Shown here in pieces: positions 42,709-51,438 of a stretch of 64,000 nt of DNA. How positions within the stretch are numbered: position 1 is the stretch's first letter; each line of letters starts with the position of its first letter. A program made the translations under genes and the position numbers. The stretch comes from G963668655 sp963668655. GTDB lineage: Bacteria; Myxococcota_A; SURF-8. The DNA lies in the NCBI GenBank assembly GCA_963668655.2, contig CAXXPQ010000003.1, positions 682,001 to 746,000 on the forward strand, in the 5' to 3' direction. Under the pieces are notes generated by a model, which saw only the letters and a program-made list of their open reading frames with translations, did no database searches and was not told the origin of the DNA.

Positions 42709-42721
42709 CCAGACTCCCTGT

Positions 42722-42798
<77 letters not shown>

Positions 42799-42805
42799 AA
42801 ATGCA

Positions 42806-42836
42806 AGAGGCCGGGTGTAAAAACCCGGCCTTTCTT
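42806..42836 (+). terminator. Terminator after initiator tRNA
   Basis: 9-bp stem AGGCCGGGT / ACCCGGCCT, 6-base loop, followed by TTCTTGTGT. It begins 9 bases after the tRNA CCA end. Confidence 0.8.
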
Positions 42837-42935
42837 GTGTCCAACTCTTTGAATTCACAAACAGATTGTCTTTTTCGCCGGGAATCGGCGGCAGGGAGAA
42901 GTTTGATGGGATTTTCGTATGAATTTCGCAGACGT

Positions 42936-42968
42936 AAAAAACGCCGCGATTTCCGGGAATCGCGGCGT
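42936..42968 (-). terminator. Terminator of carD
   Basis: On the minus strand an 11-bp stem (42958-42968 with 42941-42951; ACGCCGCGATT / AATCGCGGCGT) with a 6-base loop is followed by a run of six T. It lies about 25 bases after the carD stop. Confidence 0.88.
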
Positions 42969-42993
42969 CAAACGTAAGGAAATTGTAGCTCGT

Positions 42994-43485
42994 TCAGCAA
43001 CTGAAGATGCGATCCAGTTCCTTCTCGATATCGATTTCTTTCTTGCGGCGGGCGATGGAAAGTTCCTTGACCAGCAGGCTGCGGGCCGTTTCCAGAAGCT
43101 TGCGCTCCCCGAAGCTCAGTTCCTTGTCGAATTTCAGCAGGTGGAGATCCCGAATCACCTCTGCGATCTCGAACACCGAGCCGGTTTTGATTTTTTCCAT
43201 GTATTCCCGATAACGGCGGTTCCAGGTCTGTTGATCCACCTGAACATCCCGATCTTTCAGGATATTCATGACGTTCGTGGCTTCCTTTTTGGTGATGACT
43301 CCCCGCAAACCGACCTTTTCGACGTTGTTCTGCGGAATCAGAATGGTGACGTCGTTGTCGAGGATCTTGAGGACGTAAAACTGGTGCGTCTGCCCCGCGA
43401 CTTCCTTTTTTTCAATCGCCGTAACCTGGCCGACACCGTGAGCGGGAAATACAGCTTTATCCCCAACTTTGAAATTCGCGATCAT
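42994..43485 (-). CDS. carD: CarD-family transcription regulator
   Basis: 163 residues, the length of Myxococcus CdnL and mycobacterial CarD. Residues 1-60 form the RNA-polymerase-interacting (RID) domain (KVGDKAVFPAHGVGQVTAIE, QFYVLKILDNDVTILIPQNN). The helical DNA-binding part follows with the conserved Trp (QQTWNRRYREYMEKI) and LSFGERKLLETARSLLVKEL. It stabilises open promoter complexes, especially at rRNA promoters. GGAGG lies about 7 bases before the ATG. Transcribed alone from a strong promoter to a strong terminator. Confidence 0.95.
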   Translation of the reverse strand: MIANFKVGDKAVFPAHGVGQVTAIEKKEVAGQTHQFYVLKILDNDVTILIPQNNVEKVGLRGVITKKEATNVMNILKDRDVQVDQQTWNRRYREYMEKIKTGSVFEIAEVIRDLHLLKFDKELSFGERKLLETARSLLVKELSIARRKKEIDIEKELDRIFSC

Positions 43486-43535
43486 CCATGGCCTCCTGAG
43501 GTATTCAAGAAGAAGACGGAATTCTTGGAGAGTGA

Positions 43536-43564
43536 CGTATATCAGTTAACAGCCGCCATGTCAA
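43536..43564 (-). promoter_or_regulatory. carD promoter
   Basis: Minus-strand TTGACA (complement of 43559-43564), 17-base spacer, TATACG (complement of 43536-43541), about 50 bases before the carD start. Confidence 0.75.
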
Positions 43565-43706
43565 GTTTTCTTTGACGCGAAAGGCCGTCATTTTTCACTC
43601 CATCACGTACAACAATCCGTATTTACTGTTTTATTCCCGTTTCCAAAAAATTTGTCATCTTTTTCATTTTCTAAAATTCCTAGCGAAACATGAACGAAAC
43701 TTTCTG

Positions 43707-43736
43707 TTGCGCATCCCCGGCCGGGTCTGATAGCAT
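43707..43736 (+). promoter_or_regulatory. Candidate promoter of the IMPase-xseA operon
   Basis: TTGCGC (43707-43712), 18-base spacer, TAGCAT (43731-43736), about 35 bases upstream of the start codon at 43772. Confidence 0.4.
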
Positions 43737-43771
43737 GAAGTGTCGAGTCGTTTAACCCAGGAGCAAGCGCC

Positions 43772-44590
43772 ATGGAATACCGGTCAGAGGAGTATTTCCT
43801 CGCCTTCGCCAGAGATCTTGTCCTTCACTGCGGCCGGAAAGCCCTGAAAGGCTTTCGAAACTCCGGCGGCTGGCTGAAGGCCGATCGTTCTCTCGTCACT
43901 CCGTTCGATATCGAAATCCAGGAAACCCTGCAAAACACGATCCTGGACAAATTCCCGGACCACGGTTTTCTGGGAGAGGAAATGGAATCGCCCGTGGCGT
44001 CTTCCGGCGAGGAGAGCTATTTCTGGATCGCCGATCCCATCGACGGCACCGAAGCCTATGCCTCGGGACTATCCACCTGGGGCATCTCCCTGGCGCTTTT
44101 CAAGCGGGGAAAACCGCTCGTCGGCGTGTTTTATCAGCCGGTGACCCGGGAACTCTACCACGCCACGGAAAAAAGCATGGCCATGGTGACCCTCGATCCC
44201 GGCGGGCTGGATGAAGACAACGCCACCATTCACGTCAATTCCCAGCCCGAATTCGACCATCGCACGCTCTGCCTCGTACCCAGCAATTTCCACCGGTTCT
44301 TCACCAGCGATTTCGGCGGAAAACAGCGTTCGTTGGGTTCCACCGGCGCGCACATATGCCTGGTGGCCCGGGGAACCGCCCCGGCCTGCTTCTTCAATGC
44401 CCGCATCTGGGACATCGCCGCGGCCGCGCTGATTCTCAAGGAAGCCGGAGGCCGGATCCTGGAATGGGAGTCGGGAAGGGAAATCGTACTGGAAGATCAT
44501 CTGGACGGCTCCCCGATCCTGAACGCCATGGCCGTTTCCTCCGATTTCGCCTACGAATCCGTGAAATCCCTCTTCCATTCCAGAAACTGA
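43772..44590 (+). CDS. Inositol monophosphatase-family phosphatase
   Basis: 272 residues; CAGGAG lies 9-14 bases before the ATG. Li+-sensitive Mg2+ phosphatase fold (IMPase/FBPase/CysQ superfamily). Metal-site motifs: HGFLGEEME (Glu), WIADPIDGTEAYASGLSTWG (DPIDGT) and ARIWDIAAAALILKEAGG (WDxAA). Substrate could be inositol phosphate, fructose bisphosphate or PAP; the DPIDGTEAYASG variant is not the textbook DPLDGTTNF, so the substrate is open. The TGA overlaps the ATG of xseA. Confidence 0.9.
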   Translation: MEYRSEEYFLAFARDLVLHCGRKALKGFRNSGGWLKADRSLVTPFDIEIQETLQNTILDKFPDHGFLGEEMESPVASSGEESYFWIADPIDGTEAYASGLSTWGISLALFKRGKPLVGVFYQPVTRELYHATEKSMAMVTLDPGGLDEDNATIHVNSQPEFDHRTLCLVPSNFHRFFTSDFGGKQRSLGSTGAHICLVARGTAPACFFNARIWDIAAAALILKEAGGRILEWESGREIVLEDHLDGSPILNAMAVSSDFAYESVKSLFHSRN

Positions 44591-46101
44591 TGGGCGGCAT
44601 GTTTTCCGTCCCGCCGCCAACGGAAGACGACAAAAGAGCCGTCTACAGCGTCGAGAAGCTGACCCGAGAAATCAAGCTGATCCTGGAATCGGGCCTTGGC
44701 CGCCTCTGGGTGGAGGGCGAAATCTCGAACTTTCTGAAAGCCCGTTCCGGCCATTGGTATTTCACGCTGAAGGACGACCGCGCCCAACTCTCCTGCGTCA
44801 TTTTCCGCAGCGCCGCCGCCCGGGTCTCCCGCGTACCCAAGGAAGGCGATCAGGTTCTGCTGAAGGGACGAATCAACGTCTACGAGCCCCGAGGGCAGTA
44901 CCAGTTCATCGCCGACAGTCTCCAGGACCGGGGCGTCGGCCTTTTGCGCGAGCGCTTCGAGGAACTAAAGCGAAAACTTCAGGCCGAGGGGCTGTTCGAA
45001 ACCGAAAGGAAACGCCCGCTTCCCTATCTTCCCAGAAGAATCGCGCTGGCCACATCCCCCGAGGGAGCCGCCGTGCGGGACATGATCCGCGTCATCCGGC
45101 GCCGGAACGCAGGTATCTCCATCGTTGTGATCCCCACCCGGGTCCAGGGCAAGGAAGCGCCCATGGAGATCGTGGAAGCCATCCGCCGGGCCGACGGCCT
45201 GCCGGACACGGACCTTCTCATCGTCGGGCGCGGCGGCGGAAGCGTGGAGGATCTCTGGGCGTTCAACGACGAGCATGTGGCCCGGGCCATTTTCGAATGC
45301 TCCCTGCCCGTCATCTCCGCCGTGGGGCATGAAATCGATTTCACCATCGCGGATTTCGTCGCGGACGTTCGGGCAGCCACGCCGTCCGTGGCGGGAGAAA
45401 TCGCCGCGCCGGAGCGGGAAGCGCTTCGAGGGGCTCTGGATGACCGCGCGGGACGGCTTCGGCTGGCCGTTCGGCAAAACCTCACGTCGGGGAAACTCGC
45501 CCTGCAACGGCTTTCGGCCAGAATGCTTACCCCGGAAAAAAGGCTGGCCGGCTATCGCCTGTCCCTGGACCGGGAGGCACAGCGCCTCACCCGGGCCTGG
45601 ACGCACATCCTGGCCACGCAATCCCGGCGGCTGGACGATCTCGACGAACGATTGGAAGCCCACCACCCGGCCCGCGCCCTACAGGAAAAGCGGCACGCCT
45701 TCGTTCTGCTTTCCGGCCGCTTGCGGACCGCCGCGCCGCAACGGCTTCGAAACACCGCCGACCGGCTGAAAGACCAGGAACGCCGCCTGCTGGCCACGCA
45801 CCCGGGACGAAGGCTGGAACGTCTGAAGGGCCGTTTGTCCCTGTCCTCGGAACGTCTGTCGCGCAGCCTGCCCCATCTCGTCCAGGACCGGAAAAACCGG
45901 CTGTTCACCCTGAGCCGGGAACTGGACGCCCTGAGTCCCCTCAACGTTCTGGATCGCGGCTATTCCATCGCGGTGGATGAAAGGGAACGACCGGTGAAAA
46001 GCGCGCGGCAGGTTTCCGTGGGGGAACGGCTGCACCTGTTCCTGGCCCGGGGAAAGCTGCTGGTCAACGTCGAACGGACCATCGATGACGACAAAACCTG
46101 A
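44590..46101 (+). CDS. xseA: Exodeoxyribonuclease VII large subunit
   Basis: 503 residues from the ATG in the TGATG overlap; a second ATG three codons on is possible. With XseB it degrades single-stranded DNA to oligonucleotides in the cytoplasm. The N-terminal OB-fold has YSVEKLTREIKLILESGLGR, LWVEGEISNF and GHWYFTLKDDRAQLSCVIFR. The catalytic domain shows ALATSPEGAAVRDMI, LLIVGRGGGSVEDLWAFNDE and SAVGHEIDFTIADFVADVRA with the key Asp and His. A long helical coiled region rich in Arg and Leu closes the protein, ending LDRGYSIAV. No xseB is seen directly after it. Confidence 0.96.
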   Translation: MGGMFSVPPPTEDDKRAVYSVEKLTREIKLILESGLGRLWVEGEISNFLKARSGHWYFTLKDDRAQLSCVIFRSAAARVSRVPKEGDQVLLKGRINVYEPRGQYQFIADSLQDRGVGLLRERFEELKRKLQAEGLFETERKRPLPYLPRRIALATSPEGAAVRDMIRVIRRRNAGISIVVIPTRVQGKEAPMEIVEAIRRADGLPDTDLLIVGRGGGSVEDLWAFNDEHVARAIFECSLPVISAVGHEIDFTIADFVADVRAATPSVAGEIAAPEREALRGALDDRAGRLRLAVRQNLTSGKLALQRLSARMLTPEKRLAGYRLSLDREAQRLTRAWTHILATQSRRLDDLDERLEAHHPARALQEKRHAFVLLSGRLRTAAPQRLRNTADRLKDQERRLLATHPGRRLERLKGRLSLSSERLSRSLPHLVQDRKNRLFTLSRELDALSPLNVLDRGYSIAVDERERPVKSARQVSVGERLHLFLARGKLLVNVERTIDDDKT

Positions 46102-47977
46102 AAACCCGCGGATATCTCCGGTGGGAAAGCAACCGCCGGAAATCTCTGGAGGATTTCGCATTTCTCCTGCGGCTTCGCTCTCCTGTGCCGCTCTTTTCCT
46201 GATTTCCCTCGCCATCCTTTATTTTCAATCTCCCGAGGGTCTGGATTTCGAGCTGCACTCCGATACGGTCGGCGATCTGAACCTGGCCCACGAGTGCCTG
46301 CAACGGGGACAATGCCGCCTGATCGGCGTGCCCACCTCCTATCCGGGCATTCATCAGGGAGGCTTCTGGCGGCTGCACCTGGCGCTTCTTTCGGCGTTGG
46401 GGCTCTCGGTCACGGGCATCGGCTGGGTGAGCCTGCTTTTGGCCGCCCTTTCGATTCCGACGACCCGGCTTCTCGGAAAAACTCTCGGGCCAAGATGGCT
46501 CGGAAGGCTTACCGCCACAAGCATGCTGGCCTTTCTGGCGCTGACGGACCACATCAACATCCAATTCAACCCGGTGCTGCTGCCCCTGCCCTCCGCCGGT
46601 TTCTATCTTTCCGCCGTGCTGGCCGTGAAAACCCGAAGAATCACGGGCTATCTGCTGGCCCTGGTCTGTCTTTCGCTGATGATCCAGATCCACCCCGTGA
46701 CCGTACTGCTCGTTCCGTTCACGGCGCTGGCCTTTTTGCTCTATCCGCCCGAAAGAAAAGCGCTTTTCTTCGTTCTTGGACCGAGCGTCTTTTTGCTTTC
46801 CCTGCTTTCCATGTCCAGGGAGGCCCTGTTCCGCTCCGTGCTGGAATTCTCGCCGGGCGAGCTTTCGCGGTCCCCTTCGCCGGATCCGGCGATTCTGGGG
46901 CTGATTGCACTTCTATTGGGTTTTACGCTGTTGTTTTTCCTCTGGAAACGGACTCGCAGCTTTTCCGAGCGCTCCGAGGTGCAGGCCCTGGCCATCCTGG
47001 CGGTTCTGCCGCTTTGCCTGGAACTCTGGCTGGCGTCGCGCCGGGGGTTCGAGGCCGTCACCTTCCGATACATCGCCCCCTTCATGGCGGGCCTGCTCCC
47101 CCTGCTGATCACACAGATCCATGGCCTGTTGGCCGGGACGAATTTTTTCCAAAGCCAACGCCTTGCCCGTCTTCCCCTTGCACAATTGGCCTGGATCCCA
47201 TTGTCTTTACTCCTGATTTTCTCCATCGTCCGGCCCTTTCCCCCGTTGAGAGGCCCGACCTTTCAGGATTTCGACAAGATCCGGCAGGCCCTTTATCCCG
47301 AAACCAGTCTCGTCCAACCTGCGGACATCGAGCAGATTCATTCCCCCCAGATCCGGCTGCTGCAAGCCGGATGGATGCTGAAAACCTCCCGGGATTCCAA
47401 GGGAAAACGCCCTCCCCTGCCCCCATTGCTGTTCGTCAAATCCTCTACGCCGCCGCCCGACTCACCGCCCCCCGGCGGTCACGTTCTGCCCGGCAGATCC
47501 GGGCGACACCTGTTTCTGATCCCCCGGCCGGAAGTCATCGACTGGCGGCGTCTCGAATTCGCCACGACCTGCCGCGAAGAGAATCCGGATCCGACCTTCC
47601 GGACCGGCTCTTACGAAGACCTGCTTGAAGCCTTTATCGAAACGTTGAACGAAACCAGCATGCGCTCTTCGAAAGATCCGACGCTTTGTCTTCTGGCGCG
47701 GCTGCCGATCCGACCGGACGCCCGCATGCCCGCCCGGTTGGAAACCACGGATACGGAAGCCTTTTCCTGCCGGTTCGTGGAAGTTTGTCCAAATTGCCTG
47801 CGGGTTTCGGATCATCCGAAACGGCTGCTTTTTCGTGGCGTGAACGGAAAAGACGGCGGTTCGATGTTTTTGGAATGGCGCTTCGTCAACGGAGAAAACA
47901 GTTCGGAAGCGCCCTTTGTGGCGGAGATCGGCGAAGGCTACGAATTCTTTTCGGAAGTGATCCATGACTTGCATTAG
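46085..47977 (+). CDS. Polytopic membrane protein, glycosyltransferase-like
   Basis: 630 residues, overlapping the xseA end by 17 bases. About ten hydrophobic segments cover residues ~30-390: LSCAALFLISLAILYF, LLSALGLSVTGIGWVSLLLA, PLPSAGFYLSAVLAV, YLLALVCLSLMIQIHPVTVL and others. The first periplasmic loop holds the acidic pair in HSDTVGDLNL, a plan seen in GT-C-type membrane glycosyltransferases. The C-terminal ~200 residues are soluble. I cannot name the family. Next to a small secreted/TM protein that it overlaps by 14 bases, so the pair probably works together in the envelope. Confidence 0.68.
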   Translation: MTTKPENPRISPVGKQPPEISGGFRISPAASLSCAALFLISLAILYFQSPEGLDFELHSDTVGDLNLAHECLQRGQCRLIGVPTSYPGIHQGGFWRLHLALLSALGLSVTGIGWVSLLLAALSIPTTRLLGKTLGPRWLGRLTATSMLAFLALTDHINIQFNPVLLPLPSAGFYLSAVLAVKTRRITGYLLALVCLSLMIQIHPVTVLLVPFTALAFLLYPPERKALFFVLGPSVFLLSLLSMSREALFRSVLEFSPGELSRSPSPDPAILGLIALLLGFTLLFFLWKRTRSFSERSEVQALAILAVLPLCLELWLASRRGFEAVTFRYIAPFMAGLLPLLITQIHGLLAGTNFFQSQRLARLPLAQLAWIPLSLLLIFSIVRPFPPLRGPTFQDFDKIRQALYPETSLVQPADIEQIHSPQIRLLQAGWMLKTSRDSKGKRPPLPPLLFVKSSTPPPDSPPPGGHVLPGRSGRHLFLIPRPEVIDWRRLEFATTCREENPDPTFRTGSYEDLLEAFIETLNETSMRSSKDPTLCLLARLPIRPDARMPARLETTDTEAFSCRFVEVCPNCLRVSDHPKRLLFRGVNGKDGGSMFLEWRFVNGENSSEAPFVAEIGEGYEFFSEVIHDLH

Positions 47978-48551
47978 GTCAACAGTCCGGCGATGGCTTT
48001 TCGTCCTGGCGTTCGGGCTTTGCCTGTCGGTCCCGGCGCTGGCAGGAAACGCCACGGATTCTCCCCCGGCGTTCTGCACCGCAAAGGATTCGCCCCGGCT
48101 GCTGAAACGGGCCATCGAAAAGGAATTCGTGCCGGGAAGCGGAAGCCGGGTGCTTTCCATCCGGGCGGAACGAAACGCCTTCACGCTGCATATCCGTTAT
48201 CGGGAAAAAAACTGGACGTTTCTGGGGGATGAGCCGGATTCGTCTACGGGCTCCCTCGTTTTTCACTGTCTTCACAAGGACGCCCCGCCCGAACTGTTGA
48301 AGATAATGAAGAACATCGGCGGGAACGTGGAACTTGCTCGGGAAACCTGGCGGCCGTGCCGCCCTCCCGACCGCGCGGTTTCGCCCCACGTCAGCGCGCC
48401 CGTCTCCACGGGCTTCGCCCTGACGGCCTATTTCTGCCACGGACTGCTGCTGCTGCTGGTTCCGATCTGGGCTTTCGCCCTCCGGAAAAGACATTCCGAA
48501 ACGCAACCCGGTTCGGAAAAGAAAGCCGACGACGCTCCCCGCTCACGTTAA
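47964..48551 (+). CDS. Secreted protein with C-terminal membrane anchor, 195 aa
   Basis: Signal peptide (WLFVLAFGLCLSVPALAG), a ~120-residue extracytoplasmic domain with three Cys (FCTAKDSP, VFHCLHKD, WRPCRPP), then one TM helix (FALTAYFCHGLLLLLVPIWAFAL) and a short basic cytoplasmic tail. I recognise no family. It overlaps the membrane glycosyltransferase-like gene by 14 bases and converges on hslU with a 4-base 3' overlap. Co-function with the upstream membrane protein is an inference from overlap only. Confidence 0.7.
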   Translation: MTCIRSTVRRWLFVLAFGLCLSVPALAGNATDSPPAFCTAKDSPRLLKRAIEKEFVPGSGSRVLSIRAERNAFTLHIRYREKNWTFLGDEPDSSTGSLVFHCLHKDAPPELLKIMKNIGGNVELARETWRPCRPPDRAVSPHVSAPVSTGFALTAYFCHGLLLLLVPIWAFALRKRHSETQPGSEKKADDAPRSR

Positions 48552-49963
48552 AGAATATAGCGGCTCAGATCCTCGTTCTGGAGCACGTCCTTCAGCCGCT
48601 CGTCCACGTAGGCCGGGGTGACCTGGATCGTGGCGGGGCGGATGTCCGGGGCCTCGAACAGCACCTCGTCCAACAGACGCTCCATCACGGTGTGCAGGCG
48701 GCGCGCGCCGATGTTCTCCGCCGTGGAATTGACTTCCGCCGAGATTTCCGCCACCCGGGCGATGGCCTCCGGGGTGAAATGAATGTCCACCTCCTCCGTG
48801 TGGAGCAATTCCATGTACTGGCGCGTCAGCGAGTTTTCCGGCTCGGTGAGAATGCGCACGAAATCGTCCTTGGTCAGCGAATCCAGTTCCACGCGGATGG
48901 GGAAACGTCCCTGGAGTTCCGGAATCAGATCCGAGGGCTTGGAGATGTGGAACGCCCCGGCGGCGATGAACAGGATGTGGTCGGTCTTGATGGGCCCGTA
49001 TTTCGTCGCCACCGTGCTGCCCTCGATGATGGGCAGGATGTCCCGCTGGACGCCCTCCCGGCTCACGTCCGGCCCGTGTCCGGTTTCCCGGCCGGCGATC
49101 TTGTCCACCTCGTCCAGGAAGATGATTCCGGACGTCTCGGCGCGGTCGATAGCTTCCCGATGCACCTTGTCGTGATCGATCAGTTTCTGCGCCTCTTCCG
49201 CGATAATGAACGCCAACGCGTCCTTCACCTTCATGTTGCGCTTCTGACTCTTCGTGGGCATGATGTTCGACAGCATGTCTTTCATGTTCATGCTGATTTC
49301 CTCCATCCCGGCGGCGGAGAAGATCTCGAACATGGGCATGGCGCTCTGCTTGGACTCGATCTGGATGCTTCGGTCATCGAGTTCGCCGCGCCGCAGCTTC
49401 TCCCTGAATTTTTCCCGGGTTCGCCGCGCCCGTTCCTCTTCTTCCTGGCGGTTGGGCTCCGCGGCCGGTTCGTCCTCCCGAGCCAGATCGAAGGGATTGT
49501 AGTGATGCTCCTGCCGGGGCGGCGGCGGAATCAGCAGATCCAGAATACGTTCCTCGGCGGCGAGGGCGGCCTTGTCGGCCACGCGCTCCTCTTCCTCCTT
49601 GCGGATGATCTGGACGGATGCCTCCACCAGGTCGCGCACCATGGAGTCCACGTCCCGGCCCACGTAACCGACCTCGGTGAACTTGGAAGCCTCCACCTTG
49701 ACGAAAGGCGCCTGGGCCAGGCGCGCCAGGCGGCGGGCGATCTCCGTCTTGCCCACGCCCGTGGATCCGATCATGATGATGTTCTTGGGGACGATCTCGT
49801 CGCGCAGATCCTCTTTGACCTGCTGACGCCGCCAGCGGTTGCGCAAAGCGATGGCCACGGCGCGCTTGGCCTTTCCCTGGCCGACGATGTACTTGTCAAG
49901 TTCCTGCACGATCTCCCGGGGCGTCAGGGCCTCCGGGGCATTGCTTGTCTGGGCCGGAATCAT
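48548..49963 (-). CDS. hslU: ATP-dependent protease ATPase subunit HslU
   Basis: 471 residues, slightly longer than E. coli HslU (443). AAA+ unfoldase that feeds substrates to HslV. Motifs: LTPREIVQELDKYIVGQGKA, Walker A MIGSTGVGKTEIARRLA with the preceding NIIM, pore loop VGYVGRDVDS, the I-domain rich in Glu/Arg (~135-240), Walker B IIFLDEVDKIAGR, sensor ELQGRFPIRVEL and C-terminal LSRYIL for docking on HslV. Follows hslV by 1 base. Last gene of the leftward run. Confidence 0.97.
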   Translation of the reverse strand: MIPAQTSNAPEALTPREIVQELDKYIVGQGKAKRAVAIALRNRWRRQQVKEDLRDEIVPKNIIMIGSTGVGKTEIARRLARLAQAPFVKVEASKFTEVGYVGRDVDSMVRDLVEASVQIIRKEEEERVADKAALAAEERILDLLIPPPPRQEHHYNPFDLAREDEPAAEPNRQEEEERARRTREKFREKLRRGELDDRSIQIESKQSAMPMFEIFSAAGMEEISMNMKDMLSNIMPTKSQKRNMKVKDALAFIIAEEAQKLIDHDKVHREAIDRAETSGIIFLDEVDKIAGRETGHGPDVSREGVQRDILPIIEGSTVATKYGPIKTDHILFIAAGAFHISKPSDLIPELQGRFPIRVELDSLTKDDFVRILTEPENSLTRQYMELLHTEEVDIHFTPEAIARVAEISAEVNSTAENIGARRLHTVMERLLDEVLFEAPDIRPATIQVTPAYVDERLKDVLQNEDLSRYIL

Positions 49964-49964
49964 C

Positions 49965-50492
49965 TTACAACTCCTCGATGGTCAGATGTTGATTGGTGTA
50001 CACGCAGATATCGGCAGCGATTTTCATGGCCTGTTCGGCGACTTCCCTGGCGTTCAGGTTCGAATGCGCCAGCAGGGCGCGGGCGGCGGCATAGGCGTAC
50101 TGGCCGCCGGAACCGATGCCGATGACGCCCTCGTCGGGCTCCACCACGTCCCCCGTGCCGGAAATCATGAGAATCTTCTCCCGGTTCGCGGCCAGAAGCA
50201 GCGCCTCCAGCCGCCGCAGATACTTGTCCGTGCGCCAATCCTTGGCCAGTTCCACCGCCGCGCGGGTGATGTTGCTGTTGAACGCCTTCAGTTTGGCCTC
50301 GAAACGCTCGTAAAGCGTGAACGCGTCGGCCGTGGATCCGGCGAAGCCCACCACGATCTCGTGATCGGGCATGCGCCGGACTTTCACGGCGGATTGTTTC
50401 AGGACCGTATGGCCCATACTTACCTGACCGTCTCCGGCCAGAACCGTTTTTCCGTCTTTTTGGATCGCCAGTATCGTCGTTCCCTCGAACAT
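49965..50492 (-). CDS. hslV: ATP-dependent protease subunit HslV
   Basis: 175 residues from the ATG complementary to 50490-50492, with AAAGGA about 8 bases upstream; an in-frame start 12 codons earlier lacks support. Proteasome-beta-like peptidase. The catalytic Thr is in MFEGTTILAIQKDGKTVLAG: a 4-residue propeptide (MFEG) must be removed to expose it, longer than the single Met of E. coli. Other motifs are DGQVSMGHTVLK, GFAGSTADAFTLYERFEAKL and GVIGIGSGGQYAYAAARALL. The order xerC-hslV-hslU is the same as the codV-clpQ-clpY set of Gram-positives. Confidence 0.97.
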   Translation of the reverse strand: MFEGTTILAIQKDGKTVLAGDGQVSMGHTVLKQSAVKVRRMPDHEIVVGFAGSTADAFTLYERFEAKLKAFNSNITRAAVELAKDWRTDKYLRRLEALLLAANREKILMISGTGDVVEPDEGVIGIGSGGQYAYAAARALLAHSNLNAREVAEQAMKIAADICVYTNQHLTIEEL

Positions 50493-50514
50493 GGGTTTCG
50501 TCCTTTCGTCCTGT

Positions 50515-51438
50515 TCAGCCGGTTCCATCGTTTTTTTTCCCCGTCGCCCGCGGGTGGGCCTTGTCGTAGACCGCCATCAGATGGTCCAGGCTGACGTGGG
50601 TGTATTTCTGGGTGGTGGACAGCGACCGATGTCCCAGAAGTTCCTGAATGGTGCGCAGATCCGCGCCGCCGTCCAACAGATGCGTAGCGAAGGTGTGCCG
50701 GATCACGTGGGGCCCGATCTTGCGCCCGGCCCCGATCCTCAACATGGTCTGATCGATGACGCGCTCCACCCCACGGCGAGTGAGCCGTCCGCCGCGATAG
50801 TTCAGGAAAAGCGCCTCCGGACAGGCCCACTTCGGATGCGCGGACAAAAGTTCCTCCCGAAAGGGCAGATAGTCGGAAAGGGCTTTCCGGGCCTTGTCTC
50901 CCACGGGAACGATACGCTCTTTGTTTCCCTTTCCGAGAACGCGGATTTCCTCGCGCTCGAAGGACACATCCTCCGGGGAAAGTCCCACCAGTTCGGAAAC
51001 CCGGACGCCGCAGGCATACAGCAATTCCCAGATGGCGCGGTCCCGCCGCCCGAGCGCGTCCTCGCCGAAGGCTCCGTCCAGAAGCCGGAAGATCTCGTCC
51101 ACGGTGAAAATCTCCGGCGCCCGGCGGTCCTTTTTGGGCAGATCCACTCCCAATGCGGGATTGTTCTCCACGATTCCGCGCTTGACGAGAAACCGGAAGA
51201 AGCTCCGCAGCGCGGAGACTTTTCGCTCCAGGCTGGCCGGGGAGATGCGCTCGAAAAGATCCGCCAGAAATCCGCGAATATGAATCAGATCGACCGAAGA
51301 CGCATCGTCGATCCCCGTATCCGTTTCGCAGTAGGCCGCGAATTGCAAAAGGTCCGAACGATAGGCCGATCGGGTGTTCGGCGACAGTCCGCGCTCGGCC
51401 TCCAGAAAGGCATCAAAGGCTCGAATCAGTTTTTCCAT
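50515..51438 (-). CDS. xerC: Tyrosine recombinase XerC
   Basis: 307 residues, the length of Xer recombinases. The N-terminal SAM-like core-binding domain has LEAERGLSPNTRSAYRSDLL. The catalytic domain shows the full set: Arg in YACGVRVSELVGL, Lys in VLGKGNKERIVPV, HxxR in GPHVIRHTFATHLLDGG, His in ELLGHRSLSTTQKY and the nucleophile Tyr in TTQKYTHV. Resolves chromosome dimers at dif with XerD. Position next to hslVU and lack of phage genes argue against a phage integrase. Overlaps the mnmA end by 26 bases. Confidence 0.94.
   Translation of the reverse strand: MEKLIRAFDAFLEAERGLSPNTRSAYRSDLLQFAAYCETDTGIDDASSVDLIHIRGFLADLFERISPASLERKVSALRSFFRFLVKRGIVENNPALGVDLPKKDRRAPEIFTVDEIFRLLDGAFGEDALGRRDRAIWELLYACGVRVSELVGLSPEDVSFEREEIRVLGKGNKERIVPVGDKARKALSDYLPFREELLSAHPKWACPEALFLNYRGGRLTRRGVERVIDQTMLRIGAGRKIGPHVIRHTFATHLLDGGADLRTIQELLGHRSLSTTQKYTHVSLDHLMAVYDKAHPRATGKKNDGTG

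Noticed and set aside
50515..51438. Tyrosine recombinase considered as a phage or island integrase
   Set aside because: The xerC-hslV-hslU order, the 307-residue length and the absence of att repeats or phage genes fit chromosomal XerC.
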